Assembly: GCA_016291475.1 (NCBI GenBank)
Contig: JAEEXJ010000043.1
Coordinates: forward strand, 1 to 25,735
Direction of reading: 5' to 3'
Length of the DNA stretch: 25,735 nt
Source: Lachnospiraceae bacterium
GTDB taxonomy: Bacteria > Bacillota_A > Clostridia > Lachnospirales > Lachnospiraceae
In this document: positions 7,061 through 15,091 of the stretch, in pieces
Layout: the number at the start of each line of letters is the position of its first letter
How positions within the stretch are numbered: position 1 is the first letter of the stretch
Translations under genes and position numbers: made by a program
Notes under the pieces: generated by a model
The model's database searches: none
Told to the model about the DNA's origin: nothing
Seen by the model: the letters and a program-made list of their open reading frames with translations, nothing else

Positions 7061-7690
7061 ATGCAGGGAGTTATCATGGACACGGTTAAATGGTTGTTTT
7101 TTGATATAGGTTCGACGCTTGTTGATGAAAGTCTTGTTTATGAGTATATATTTGGCGGTTTGGCGGAAAAGTCAGGTAAAAGTACCGAATATATTTATGA
7201 TAAGGCAATGGAGTTCTACAGGCAGAATAAAAAAGGCGATAAAGAAGTGTCGGAACTTCTGGGAGTAGATAGGCCTGCGTGGGATAAAGCACGCGAAAGG
7301 CTGTATCCTGATACGGAGGAGGTTCTGACCGGGCTTGGTGAGAAATATAAGATCGGTATAATCGCAAATCAGATGTATGGGACCGAAGAAAGGCTTGAGG
7401 CATTCGGAATCCGTCATTTGATCGATGTTGTGGTCGCATCCGCGGAAGAAGGTGTCGAGAAGCCTGACAGCCGGATCTTTGAGATAGCTTTTGAAAGAGC
7501 AGGGTGCACCCCGGATGAGGCGGTTATGATAGGAGACCGTATCGATAACGATATTGTCCCTGCCAAAAAACTCGGGATGAAAACAATCTGGATCAAACAG
7601 GGATTCGGGCGTTTCTGGAAGATAAACGGAGATGAGGAGATGCCGGACTTCGAGGTGTCCTGCCTTACGGACCTGTCGGAGATTTTATGA
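7061..7690 (+). CDS. HAD-superfamily hydrolase, 209 aa
   Basis: First gene of a six-gene run. Motif I is WLFFDIGSTLVDE with nucleophile Asp15; the second Asp of the usual DxDxT is Gly17, a variant found in a branch of HAD proteins and expected to alter acid-base catalysis. The loop IGIIANQ stands for motif II, Lys in EEGVEKPDSRIF for motif III, and VMIGDRIDNDIVPAKKLG for motif IV with its acidic pair. The alpha-helical C1 cap lies between about residues 20 and 90. Probably a small-molecule phosphatase or beta-phosphoglucomutase-like enzyme; the substrate is unknown. The frame is open back to 6914, but GGGAGG at 7048-7053 selects ATG 7061; ATG 7076 is a second possibility. Confidence 0.88.
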   Translation: MQGVIMDTVKWLFFDIGSTLVDESLVYEYIFGGLAEKSGKSTEYIYDKAMEFYRQNKKGDKEVSELLGVDRPAWDKARERLYPDTEEVLTGLGEKYKIGIIANQMYGTEERLEAFGIRHLIDVVVASAEEGVEKPDSRIFEIAFERAGCTPDEAVMIGDRIDNDIVPAKKLGMKTIWIKQGFGRFWKINGDEEMPDFEVSCLTDLSEIL

Positions 7691-7739
7691 AGCTTTGATC
7701 CAATCTGAAGAAATCGTGTTATGTGCTGAAAGGAACATT

Positions 7740-8303
7740 ATGAAAAGAAGATCGGTAGAAACTAAGTTTTCCATGTGTGTGCAGCCATCCTTCATAATCG
7801 GAACATACAATGAGGACGGCTCGCATAATTTTGCACCTATCACATGGGTCAGTGCGACATGCGAAGACGGAGACGGATATATGCTTGTTATAAGTATGTT
7901 CGGATCCAAGAGAACAAAACAAAACGTTATCAGAGACGGAAAGTTCAGTGCAAATCTGGTAAATACCTCCATGCTTCCTCTAATGGATTATTTTGGATCA
8001 AAGCACGCAAAGGATGGTACCAAAAATGAAGCGGAATACGGAGTCGGAACCGGAGAGGTTCTTGATGTGCCGACTCTTGATGAAAGTCCCTGGGTTTATG
8101 AATGTGAGGTTGCAAAGTCCGTCGAGACCGGGGAATCTACCACGTTCTTTTGCCCCATCAAAAATATTCAAATGGATGAAAATGTAAATTGCGAAGATAC
8201 ATTTGATGTGGATCTGACTGAGTTTGATCCCGTCATTTATTCCGGCAGATACCATAGTCTTGGAAAAATGCTCGGAAAGATCGGTGATTTCAAGAAGGTT
8301 TAA
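7740..8303 (+). CDS. Flavin reductase-like FMN-binding protein, 187 aa
   Basis: The protein belongs to the flavin reductase-like domain family (split-barrel FMN-binding proteins, DIM6/NTAB). Support comes from the N-terminal strand and turn VQPSFIIGTYNEDGSHNFAPITWVS, the FMN phosphate region SMFGSKRTKQNVIRDGKFSANL, and the C-terminal barrel ending in YSGRYHSLGKMLGKIGDF. Family members bind FMN and move electrons to or from a partner enzyme; the partner here is not known, but the radical SAM protein downstream is a plausible recipient. AAAGGA at 7729-7734 picks ATG 7740 over upstream in-frame starts at 7632. It lies 49 bases after the HAD gene and one base short of overlap with the next methyltransferase frame. 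Confidence 0.88.
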   Translation: MKRRSVETKFSMCVQPSFIIGTYNEDGSHNFAPITWVSATCEDGDGYMLVISMFGSKRTKQNVIRDGKFSANLVNTSMLPLMDYFGSKHAKDGTKNEAEYGVGTGEVLDVPTLDESPWVYECEVAKSVETGESTTFFCPIKNIQMDENVNCEDTFDVDLTEFDPVIYSGRYHSLGKMLGKIGDFKKV

Positions 8304-8317
8304 TGAAGGGAGTTCTT

Positions 8318-9037
8318 ATGTCCGGTTCCGTTGAAAATTATAGAAACATGGTTGAACAGCCTTGGGGGAAAATGTTTTATGAACAGATCTTTACCCAGCT
8401 TGAACTTTCGGCCGATGAGAGATTAAAGATTCTTGATTTCGGTGCGGGCTTTTGCATTACTTCAAAGCACTATGCCGCTGAACATGATGTTACAAGTATC
8501 GAACCGAATGAAGAAATGTACAGCGTAAGATTTGAGGGCGACTATACTCTGATCACCAAGGGGATAGAATATCTTACGATGATAGAAGATAACACTTATG
8601 ACGTGGTTATCTGTCATAACGTTCTGGAATATGCGGATGACAAGGATACAATACTCAAAGAGCTTGGAAGAGTTTTAAAACCGGGTGGAAAGCTGTCGAT
8701 CATCAAACACAACGTTTTCGGAAGAGCACTGGCATCGGCAGTATTCGGAGATGACCCTAAGGCTTCACTGAATCTTTTAAGCGGTGAGTCTGAGGACAGT
8801 ATGTTCGGAAACAGGGATGTTTATCCGAATGAGTATCTGACGGATTTCTATGAAGGTACTATGACACTGGAAGAAGTCTATGGTATCAGAGCGTTCTTCG
8901 GCCTTTCCAAGAACAATGAGATCAAATACACGGATGAATGGTATGACGCCATGCTTGAACTTGAAAACAAGGCAAGTACAATGGATGAGTACAGAAGGAT
9001 CGCTTTCTTTAATCATTTGATTTTTGTGAAGAAATAA
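8318..9037 (+). CDS. Class I SAM-dependent methyltransferase, 239 aa
   Basis: A second Rossmann-fold methyltransferase in the window, not closely similar to the one at 4459. Motif I is ILDFGAGFCITSKHY (about residues 38-52), followed by VTSIEPNEEM with the ribose-binding Glu, then NTYDVVICHNVLEYADD and LGRVLKPGGKLSIIKHN. The long helical C-terminal half (ALASAVFGDDPKASLNL onward) resembles the UbiE/Methyltransf_11 type that acts on small molecules. The substrate is unknown. ATG 8303 overlaps the previous stop, but GAAGGGAG at 8305-8312 favours ATG 8318, five bases after it. It sits between the flavin protein and the NT5C-like phosphatase, consistent with one pathway. Confidence 0.9.
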   Translation: MSGSVENYRNMVEQPWGKMFYEQIFTQLELSADERLKILDFGAGFCITSKHYAAEHDVTSIEPNEEMYSVRFEGDYTLITKGIEYLTMIEDNTYDVVICHNVLEYADDKDTILKELGRVLKPGGKLSIIKHNVFGRALASAVFGDDPKASLNLLSGESEDSMFGNRDVYPNEYLTDFYEGTMTLEEVYGIRAFFGLSKNNEIKYTDEWYDAMLELENKASTMDEYRRIAFFNHLIFVKK

Positions 9038-9041
9038 AAGT

Positions 9042-9644
9042 ATGAATATATATGTGGATTTTGATGATTGTCTGTGCGAAACGGCAAGGCATTTCTCCGG
9101 ACTGGCAAGAGAACTTTTCGGGACTGACGTTCCCTACGAGAATATAAATTTCTTCAATCTTCAGAAGTCATTTTCTCTTACGGACGATGAGTATGTATTT
9201 ATGATGACGGAGGCTCATAAGCCGGAAGTGCTTCTGTCATATACGGAAACACCGGGGGCTTCAGAGACGGTAAATGGCTGGCTTGATGGGGGACATGATG
9301 TGTCAATCATTACAGGCAGACCCTACAGCTCATTTGAGCCATCGAGAAAGTGGCTGGATGAGCACGGGCTTGACCGCGTTAAGCTTTACTGCCTTGATAA
9401 GTACGGACGGGATAACTTCATCAAAAACAGTGAGTTTTCTCTTAAACTCGATGATTATTACAAAATGCATTTTGATCTTGCCGTAGAGGATTCACCACAC
9501 GCTTTTAAATTTTTCGACCATCTTCCGGATCTGAAAATAATGGTCTATGATCGCCCATGGAACAGGAATGTGCAGCTTCCGGGACCAAATTACAAAAGAT
9601 GCTCCGACTGGGAGATGATACGCAAATTCGGATGTAATGTATGA
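9042..9644 (+). CDS. NT5C-like HAD phosphatase, 200 aa
   Basis: A compact HAD enzyme similar to 5'(3')-deoxyribonucleotidases (NT5C family). Motif I is IYVDFDDCLCETARHF, with nucleophile Asp6 and acid/base Asp8. Motif II is SIITGRP, and motif IV is DLAVEDSPHAFKFF, the hallmark of this branch. The W-N-R-N-V-Q-L-P stretch near the C-terminus is also typical. It would remove a phosphate from a nucleotide or another small phosphoester; the context (methyltransferase, radical SAM enzyme) leaves the substrate open. Its start follows the methyltransferase stop by four bases with no strong ribosome site, so it is likely translated by coupling. The stop overlaps the next start as ATGA. Confidence 0.85.
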   Translation: MNIYVDFDDCLCETARHFSGLARELFGTDVPYENINFFNLQKSFSLTDDEYVFMMTEAHKPEVLLSYTETPGASETVNGWLDGGHDVSIITGRPYSSFEPSRKWLDEHGLDRVKLYCLDKYGRDNFIKNSEFSLKLDDYYKMHFDLAVEDSPHAFKFFDHLPDLKIMVYDRPWNRNVQLPGPNYKRCSDWEMIRKFGCNV

Positions 9645-10990
9645 AACGCCTGTATATCAAACTTATACAACCCAGAATGCTCAGACGGCCCATGGATACC
9701 GATCTAAAGCTTCATATGGCTCCTCCTTTGGGACTGTTGACGATCGTCAATCTGGTCAGGGATGAGCATTATGTTCAATTGGAGAATGAAAATATCCAAA
9801 AGATCAATTACGATGATATTCCGGATATTGTAGGATTATCAGTTACGGTGGATACCTTGCCCAGAGCCGTAAAGATTGCCAGACGATTTCGTGAGAAAGG
9901 CTGCATCGTTGTTGCCGGGGGTATCCATATCACCACCGCATATAAATATGTCCCCAAGGATGCATTTGATGTATTGTGTATTGGACCTGCGGAGGGAACA
10001 TGGCCTCAAATCCTTCAGGATTACAGTGAAAACACATTAAAACATATATACAGATGTAATAAGCAACTTACCGGCAAAGATATTGTTTCCCCGGCATATG
10101 ATTTTCTGAAAAAGGGTGAATACCTGTACTGCAATGTTGTTCATACCAGCAGGGGATGTCCTTTCAAATGCGATTTCTGTTATAACAGTGCGGGTGAACG
10201 TCAATACATCAACCGTGAATTCGAAGATGTGATCGCAGATATTAAAGCCGTTCATTCGAAACATATAATGTTCATCGACGATAATTTTGCCGGAAATCCT
10301 AAATGGACTAAGGAATTTCTCCATATGATCGAACCGATGCATATAAAATGGAGTGCGGCGGTATCCATTAATGCGGCCTTTGATGATGAACTTTTGGATC
10401 TTATGAAGAGTTCCGGATGCAGAAGCTTGTTCATAGGATTTGAAAGCATTAATCATTCGTCGGTCAGCGGAGTTCATAAAGTTCAGAATCATGTGAGGGA
10501 ATATGAAAAAGCCATCAGGGCGATTCATAAACGCGGGATAATGATCAACGCCAGTTTTGTATTCGGACTGGATGGAGATACCACGGATACCTTTAGGAAC
10601 ACTCTTGACTGGATAGTTAAGAATAGGATCGAAACGGTTACGTCTCACATTCTTACCCCATATCCGGGAACGGCTCTTTATGACAGGATGGAAGCGGAAG
10701 GAAGAATTCTTACTCGAAAATTGTCCCTGTACAATACTGCACATGTGGTATATCGTCCCAGGAATATGACAAGGGAGGAATTGTACCGCGGATATCTTCA
10801 GATCTATAAGGACATATACAGTTTCAAAAATATTATCAGGAGATGTCCGAAAGCACCGGAAATACGAGCAGCTTATTTTTTGTTTAATTTCCTTTATCGT
10901 AAGTACGGTAAATTTACCGATGCTCTTTGCCGGATTGTTACTTATGAGAAAATAGGACTGGTTGCCGGAAAACTATCGGGCTTTATATGA
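9641..10990 (+). CDS. B12-binding-domain radical SAM protein, 449 aa
   Basis: The N-terminal 140 residues form a Rossmann-like cobalamin-binding fold (DIVGLSVTVDTLPRAVKIA, then CIVVAGGIHITT); the DxHxxG base-off His motif is absent, as in many members. The radical SAM core follows: HTSRGCPFKCDFCYNSAG carries Cys173, Cys177 and Cys180 for the [4Fe-4S] cluster that cleaves S-adenosylmethionine. FIDDNF, a substrate-side SINAAFDDELLDLMKSSGCRSLFIGFES, and SFVFGLDGDTTDTF are standard B12-rSAM segments. A basic C-terminal region (residues about 370-449) is extra. Members do methylations, ring closures or rearrangements in natural product and cofactor pathways. It is the likely centre of the surrounding operon. 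ATG 9641 overlaps the upstream stop. Confidence 0.93.
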   Translation: MKRLYIKLIQPRMLRRPMDTDLKLHMAPPLGLLTIVNLVRDEHYVQLENENIQKINYDDIPDIVGLSVTVDTLPRAVKIARRFREKGCIVVAGGIHITTAYKYVPKDAFDVLCIGPAEGTWPQILQDYSENTLKHIYRCNKQLTGKDIVSPAYDFLKKGEYLYCNVVHTSRGCPFKCDFCYNSAGERQYINREFEDVIADIKAVHSKHIMFIDDNFAGNPKWTKEFLHMIEPMHIKWSAAVSINAAFDDELLDLMKSSGCRSLFIGFESINHSSVSGVHKVQNHVREYEKAIRAIHKRGIMINASFVFGLDGDTTDTFRNTLDWIVKNRIETVTSHILTPYPGTALYDRMEAEGRILTRKLSLYNTAHVVYRPRNMTREELYRGYLQIYKDIYSFKNIIRRCPKAPEIRAAYFLFNFLYRKYGKFTDALCRIVTYEKIGLVAGKLSGFI

Positions 10991-11004
10991 TTGAGAGGCA
11001 GATA

Positions 11005-11682
11005 ATGGTTAAAGCTGTAATTTTTGATATGTTTGAAACTCTGGTTTCATTGTTCGAAGGGAGAACTTATTTCGGCGAACACATAGCAGCCGATGTCGGG
11101 GCAGATCCCGCTGAGTTTCGAAAAGAATGGCATTCCATAGAAAAAGACAGGAGCATCGGAACGTATACCATCGACGAAGGCCTTGAGGTCGTCTTGAAAA
11201 GACTTGGTATTTACTCGGAAGAAAAAGTAGAACTTGCCGCCTCGAAAAGGCGTGACAGTCTTACGGATACATTCGCCGGGATACCGGATGCTACATTTGA
11301 ACTATTGGATGAACTGAAGAAAAGGCATTTAAAGATCGGACTGATCACCAATACTTTTTCGGATGAGCGTGATTATATAAGAGACAGCAAACTGTTCCCA
11401 TATTTTGATGTAGCACTCATCTCATATGAACAGGGAATCTGCAAGCCCGATCCCGAGATGTTCGGACGTATGATAAGGGAGCTTGGACTTAAGCCTGAAG
11501 AGTGCCTGTATGTGGGGGACGGAGGCTCAAAGGAACTGTATGCGGCAAGGGAAGCCGGTATGCATCCGGTTCAGTGCACATGGTTCCGCGATATGGCCTA
11601 TGAGCCCCATATTCCCTGCCCGATCCTTGATGAATTCGACCGTGCGGATAAACAGCTCGATATCTTGAAATACCTTGTATGA
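11005..11682 (+). CDS. HAD-superfamily hydrolase, 225 aa
   Basis: The third HAD-fold protein of the operon. Motif I is AVIFDMFETLV with Asp8; Phe10 replaces the second Asp of DxDxT, as aromatic residues do in haloacid dehalogenase-type sequences (D-x-Y/F). Motif II is IGLITNTFSDE, motif III Lys is in EQGICKPDPEMF, and motif IV is CLYVGDGGSKELYAAREAG. The helical cap spans roughly residues 20-95. Classification suggests either a dehalogenase-like enzyme or a phosphatase; the Phe makes ordinary phosphatase chemistry doubtful. ATG 10987 overlaps the upstream stop, but GAGAGG at 10993-10998 makes ATG 11005 more likely. The gene ends 51 bases before a strong terminator, so it closes the operon. 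Confidence 0.88.
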   Translation: MVKAVIFDMFETLVSLFEGRTYFGEHIAADVGADPAEFRKEWHSIEKDRSIGTYTIDEGLEVVLKRLGIYSEEKVELAASKRRDSLTDTFAGIPDATFELLDELKKRHLKIGLITNTFSDERDYIRDSKLFPYFDVALISYEQGICKPDPEMFGRMIRELGLKPEECLYVGDGGSKELYAAREAGMHPVQCTWFRDMAYEPHIPCPILDEFDRADKQLDILKYLV

Positions 11683-11733
11683 GCTTTTTGACCTGCTAAA
11701 ACGTTTAACTCACTGATTTTTGCCGATTTTTTT

Positions 11734-11771
11734 AAAAATAAGGATAGAGTTATTCCTATCCTTATTTTTTT
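11734..11771 (+). terminator. Rho-independent terminator after the radical SAM operon
   Basis: AAAAATAAGGATAG (11734-11747) and CTATCCTTATTTTT (11756-11769) form a perfect 14-bp stem with an eight-base loop, running into a T tract. The A-rich left side could also stop transcription from the opposite strand. Confidence 0.88.
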
Positions 11772-11787
11772 ATGTAATGATTTGAGT

Positions 11788-11793
11788 TATAAT
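11788..11793 (+). promoter_or_regulatory. Candidate -10 element for the hydrogenase/GGDEF/EAL gene
   Basis: A perfect TATAAT at 11788-11793 follows the terminator; no good -35 box lies 16-18 bases upstream (T-rich only). A start site near 11800 gives a leader of about 40 bases to ATG 11841. The TTG at 11793 overlaps this box and so cannot be a start codon on this transcript. Confidence 0.4.
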
Positions 11794-11840
11794 TGGATTT
11801 GGAAAATGTTTTCCGAAAATCGGTATTGCAGAAGATGATT

Positions 11841-14432
11841 ATGGCTAATGGTCTGGTCTTTACAAATGAAAAATGCGTAGGCTGTAACAAGTGCATTGCC
11901 GTTTGCAGTGCAATGGGAGCCTGCATTTCCGCTAATTCCGAGAAAAACGGTAATTCCAGAATAAACGTCGATCCCTCAAAATGTGTGGGATGCGGCGCTT
12001 GTTTTGATGTCTGTGAACATGGTGCCAGAGAATTCTGCGATGATACGGATGCTTTTTTTGAAGATCTCGCATCCGGCAAGGAAATCTCGATTCTGGTGGC
12101 ACCTTCATTTCGAGCAAATTATCCCGATGAATACGAGAAGATACTCGGCGGTCTCAAGGCGCTTGGCGTAAGGCATATTATTAATGTCGCCTTCGGAGCC
12201 GATATCTCTACCTGGGGTTATATCAAATATATTCAGGAGAAGGGTTTTACCGGCGGTATTTCTCAGCCCTGTCCCGCAGTCGTTACCTATATTGAAAAAT
12301 ATCTCCCCGAGCTTCTCCCGAAACTTTTCCCCGTTCAGAGCCCCCTTATGTGCGCGGCTATCTATGCGAGAAAAGAAATGGGCATTACTGACCGTTTTGC
12401 TTTCATAAGCCCCTGTATAGCCAAGAAGCTTGAGATAGACGATCCCGAAAATTCGGGACTTGTGGATTATAATGTTACATTTAATCATCTGATGAAGGTT
12501 GTCCGTGAGCGTTCGATATACGGAGAGCCTGTTAAGGATGAGATCGAATATGGCCTGGGATCCATTTATCCCATGCCGGGCGGTCTTAAGGATCATGTGA
12601 AGTGGTTCTTGGGAGACAGTGCCTTTATCCGCCAGATCGAAGGCGAGAAGCAGATGTATGAATATCTCAGGAAACAATCCTCACACCTTGTGGGTAAGGA
12701 TAACCCTTTCCTGTTTATTGATGCACTTAACTGCAAGGACGGATGCCTGTGCGGTACAGGAACCGAGCCTGAGCTTGCATCCACCGACAGAGCGCTCTTC
12801 AATCTTCTGAAGATCCGCGAGGGACTGAAAAAAGAAGACGGTGATTCGGCAATGTCCAAATCACTGCTTCCGGAGCAGCGTCTTGAAAAACTCAATGAGC
12901 AGTTTGCAGGCCTTCAGCTGTCGGATTATATGCGCAGTTACACGGATCTTTCATCGAAGTGTGCTATCAAGATACCGACTGAAGATGAACTTGATAATAT
13001 CTTCCTTACGATGGATAAGGCCACACCGGAATCGCGCCGTATTAACTGCGGATCCTGCGGATACAACACCTGTATCGAAATGGCTACCGCTATCTTCAAC
13101 GGATTCAACCGCAGGGATAACTGTGTACACTATCTGAAGAATGCGATAGAAGCGGAACACAAGAGTCTTATATACAACGCTCAGCATGATGAACTCCTTG
13201 GCATTTACAACAGATCCTATGCCATGGATCTTCTTATAATCAATTCGGATTACTGGAAGAATGCATCTTATGTAATGGCCGATATTGACGGCTTTAAGGG
13301 AATCAATTCCACTTACGGACATGAGCTTGCGGATCAGATACTGATGAATGCTGCGGTAGGTCTCTTGCAGCTCGCCAGGGATAAAGGCTGGCTTCTTGCA
13401 AGGTACGGCGGAGACGAATACCTGATCTGCCTGCCTGAACCGATGACGGAAGATCACCCTTTCCTGGACATGATACGCGGAGTTTTTGAACAGCCCTTCC
13501 GCTTGGGAAGCATTGAACTTCAGCTTTCCGCATGTCTCGGTGTTTCGAATTCGGACAGCAGTCTCAGCACTGAAGAAAATATAAACCATGCCGAAGAAGC
13601 TATGCGCGAAGCCAAGAAGCTTGGATATGACCGCACTGTTTTCTACAGCGAGATACTTCAGGAAAAGGCAAGAGAAGAAAAGCTCATCCGTGAGAAGATA
13701 GTCGATGCCTTTGAAAATGACGGTTTTTACATAGTCTATCAGCCCAAGGTTGATGCGCAGACGGTCAAGCTGTGCGGATTTGAGGCTCTTATCAGGATGA
13801 AGGAACCAGGATTCGGACCGGCCAAGTTTATTCCCATTGCCGAAAAGCATGGATGGATCTGGCGTATAGGACGTATGACCACCGAACTGGTTGTACGCCA
13901 GCTTGCGGAGTGGAGAGAAGCGGGATATGAACTTCATCCGGTTTCCGTTAACTTCTCAAGTAACCAGCTGAGCGATACCGGATATGTGGATTTCCTGGAA
14001 GAGCTGCTCAAACAATATGACATTCCTTCGAAGTATATAGAAGTCGAGATCACGGAGGGAATCTTCCTTGACCGCTCTTCACAGGTTGAAGCGCTGTTCA
14101 GGAGATTTAAGGATCTGGGCATCAGGCTTCTCATGGATGATTTCGGAACGGGTTATTCGTCACTCGGTTATCTGACATATATTCCCGTGGATACCATCAA
14201 GCTTGATAAGTCGCTTGTAGATAATTATCTGATTGACGGAAAGGACGCATTCATCAATGACGTTATCAGACTGGTCCATCATCTGGATAAAGAGATGACC
14301 ATAGAAGGTGTCGAGGAGAGGTGGCAGTATACACGTCTGAGGGAATTCGGTGCGGATACGATTCAGGGCTTTTATTTCAGCAAACCTTTGCCTGCGGATG
14401 AAGCCATAAACTTCACACCGGGTGAAAGTTGA
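11841..14432 (+). CDS. Sensory [FeFe]-hydrogenase-like protein fused to GGDEF and EAL domains, 863 aa
   Basis: Domains in order. Two ferredoxin clusters: Cys12/15/18/22 and Cys48/51/54/58. Hydrogenase large-subunit C-terminal domain: L1 motif SQPCPAV with Cys144, L2 PCIAKKLE with Cys192, Lys195 and Glu198, L3 Cys298-KDG-Cys302, so all four H-cluster cysteines are present. An extra Fe-S motif: Cys403, 406, 411 and 428. GGDEF: DIDGFK at 481-486 and GGDEY at 523-527, without a recognisable inhibitory RxxD site. EAL: EAL at 648-650, DDFGTGYSS at 766-774, IEGVEE at 821-826, all usual residues seen. Sensory hydrogenases (HydS) normally end in PAS or kinase/phosphatase outputs; here the output would make and/or break cyclic di-GMP. 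ATG 11841 follows GAAG with six-base spacing. Probably cytosolic. The proton-relay Cys of L1 is Pro143. Confidence 0.93.
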   Translation: MANGLVFTNEKCVGCNKCIAVCSAMGACISANSEKNGNSRINVDPSKCVGCGACFDVCEHGAREFCDDTDAFFEDLASGKEISILVAPSFRANYPDEYEKILGGLKALGVRHIINVAFGADISTWGYIKYIQEKGFTGGISQPCPAVVTYIEKYLPELLPKLFPVQSPLMCAAIYARKEMGITDRFAFISPCIAKKLEIDDPENSGLVDYNVTFNHLMKVVRERSIYGEPVKDEIEYGLGSIYPMPGGLKDHVKWFLGDSAFIRQIEGEKQMYEYLRKQSSHLVGKDNPFLFIDALNCKDGCLCGTGTEPELASTDRALFNLLKIREGLKKEDGDSAMSKSLLPEQRLEKLNEQFAGLQLSDYMRSYTDLSSKCAIKIPTEDELDNIFLTMDKATPESRRINCGSCGYNTCIEMATAIFNGFNRRDNCVHYLKNAIEAEHKSLIYNAQHDELLGIYNRSYAMDLLIINSDYWKNASYVMADIDGFKGINSTYGHELADQILMNAAVGLLQLARDKGWLLARYGGDEYLICLPEPMTEDHPFLDMIRGVFEQPFRLGSIELQLSACLGVSNSDSSLSTEENINHAEEAMREAKKLGYDRTVFYSEILQEKAREEKLIREKIVDAFENDGFYIVYQPKVDAQTVKLCGFEALIRMKEPGFGPAKFIPIAEKHGWIWRIGRMTTELVVRQLAEWREAGYELHPVSVNFSSNQLSDTGYVDFLEELLKQYDIPSKYIEVEITEGIFLDRSSQVEALFRRFKDLGIRLLMDDFGTGYSSLGYLTYIPVDTIKLDKSLVDNYLIDGKDAFINDVIRLVHHLDKEMTIEGVEERWQYTRLREFGADTIQGFYFSKPLPADEAINFTPGES

Positions 14433-14445
14433 TGCGGAGGGATTC

Positions 14446-15075
14446 ATGAACGAAAACATTGTAAAAAGAAACCGCCTGCTTGCGGAGAAAGTTATCAAGG
14501 GACTTGAATCCCGCAATATGAAAGGATATTACGCGGATAACAGAGAGGATGCTTTAAGGATCGCTCTCGAACTTATTCCGGAAAAGTCTTCCGTCACCAT
14601 GGGAGGCGCCATGAGTGCACATGAGATCGGACTTGTGGATGCTCTCAAGGAAGGTGATTATGATTTTCTGGACAGGGATAAGGCTGAGGATAAGAGAGCA
14701 GCAATGCTTGCGGCTTATGACGCCGATTTCTTTTTGACATCCGCAAATGCCATGACAGAGGACGGAGTCATGGTAAATATTGACGGCAACTCCAACAGAG
14801 TATCTGCAATAGCCCAGGGACCCAAGCATGTTCTGGTTATTGTCGGAATGAATAAGATATGTCCGGATGTGGATTCGGCTATGAAAAGAGCCAGAAATGT
14901 GGCAGCTCCCATAAATGCACAGCGCTTTGGGCTTAACACTCCCTGTGCCAAAACAGGATCCTGCATGAACTGCAAATCTCCCGATACCATCTGCTGTCAG
15001 TTCCTTATCACCAGGTTTTCAAGACATGAAGGCAGGATTCATGTTATCCTTGTGAATGATTCTTTAGGATTCTGA
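14446..15075 (+). CDS. LUD-domain lactate utilization-type protein, 209 aa
   Basis: Belongs to the LUD (DUF162/LutC-YkgG) family. Signature stretches are an N-terminal helix with AEKVIKGLESRNMKGYYAD, VTMGGAMSAHEIGLVDAL, DADFFLTSANAMTEDG and SNRVSAIAQGPKHVLVIVG. The C-terminal part holds Cys167, Cys173, Cys176, Cys183 and Cys184, seen in the stand-alone anaerobe branch and possibly metal-binding. LutC works with LutA and LutB in lactate oxidation in Bacillus; neither partner is here, so a lactate role is not assured. GGAGGG at 14436-14441 selects ATG 14446 over GTG 14422. It begins 13 bases after the hydrogenase/GGDEF/EAL stop, pointing to one transcript. Confidence 0.88.
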   Translation: MNENIVKRNRLLAEKVIKGLESRNMKGYYADNREDALRIALELIPEKSSVTMGGAMSAHEIGLVDALKEGDYDFLDRDKAEDKRAAMLAAYDADFFLTSANAMTEDGVMVNIDGNSNRVSAIAQGPKHVLVIVGMNKICPDVDSAMKRARNVAAPINAQRFGLNTPCAKTGSCMNCKSPDTICCQFLITRFSRHEGRIHVILVNDSLGF

Positions 15076-15091
15076 GGGAGAATTATTTACA

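Noticed and set aside
7632..7739. 36-codon N-terminal extension of the flavin reductase-like protein
   Set aside because: It overlaps the HAD gene end and is Arg/Cys-rich; AAAGGA and ATG 7740 fit the domain start.
10037..10744. 235-codon minus-strand frame
   Set aside because: Antisense to the radical SAM core, with no motif of its own.
11793..11840. TTG start giving a 16-residue longer hydrogenase/GGDEF/EAL protein
   Set aside because: The TTG overlaps a perfect TATAAT box and has no ribosome site; ATG 11841 has GAAG at six bases and begins right before the ferredoxin domain.
12951..13937. Long open frame on the minus strand (328 codons)
   Set aside because: It lies wholly inside the well-supported GGDEF-EAL coding region and shows no recognisable domain or ribosome site; it is a shadow of the real frame.
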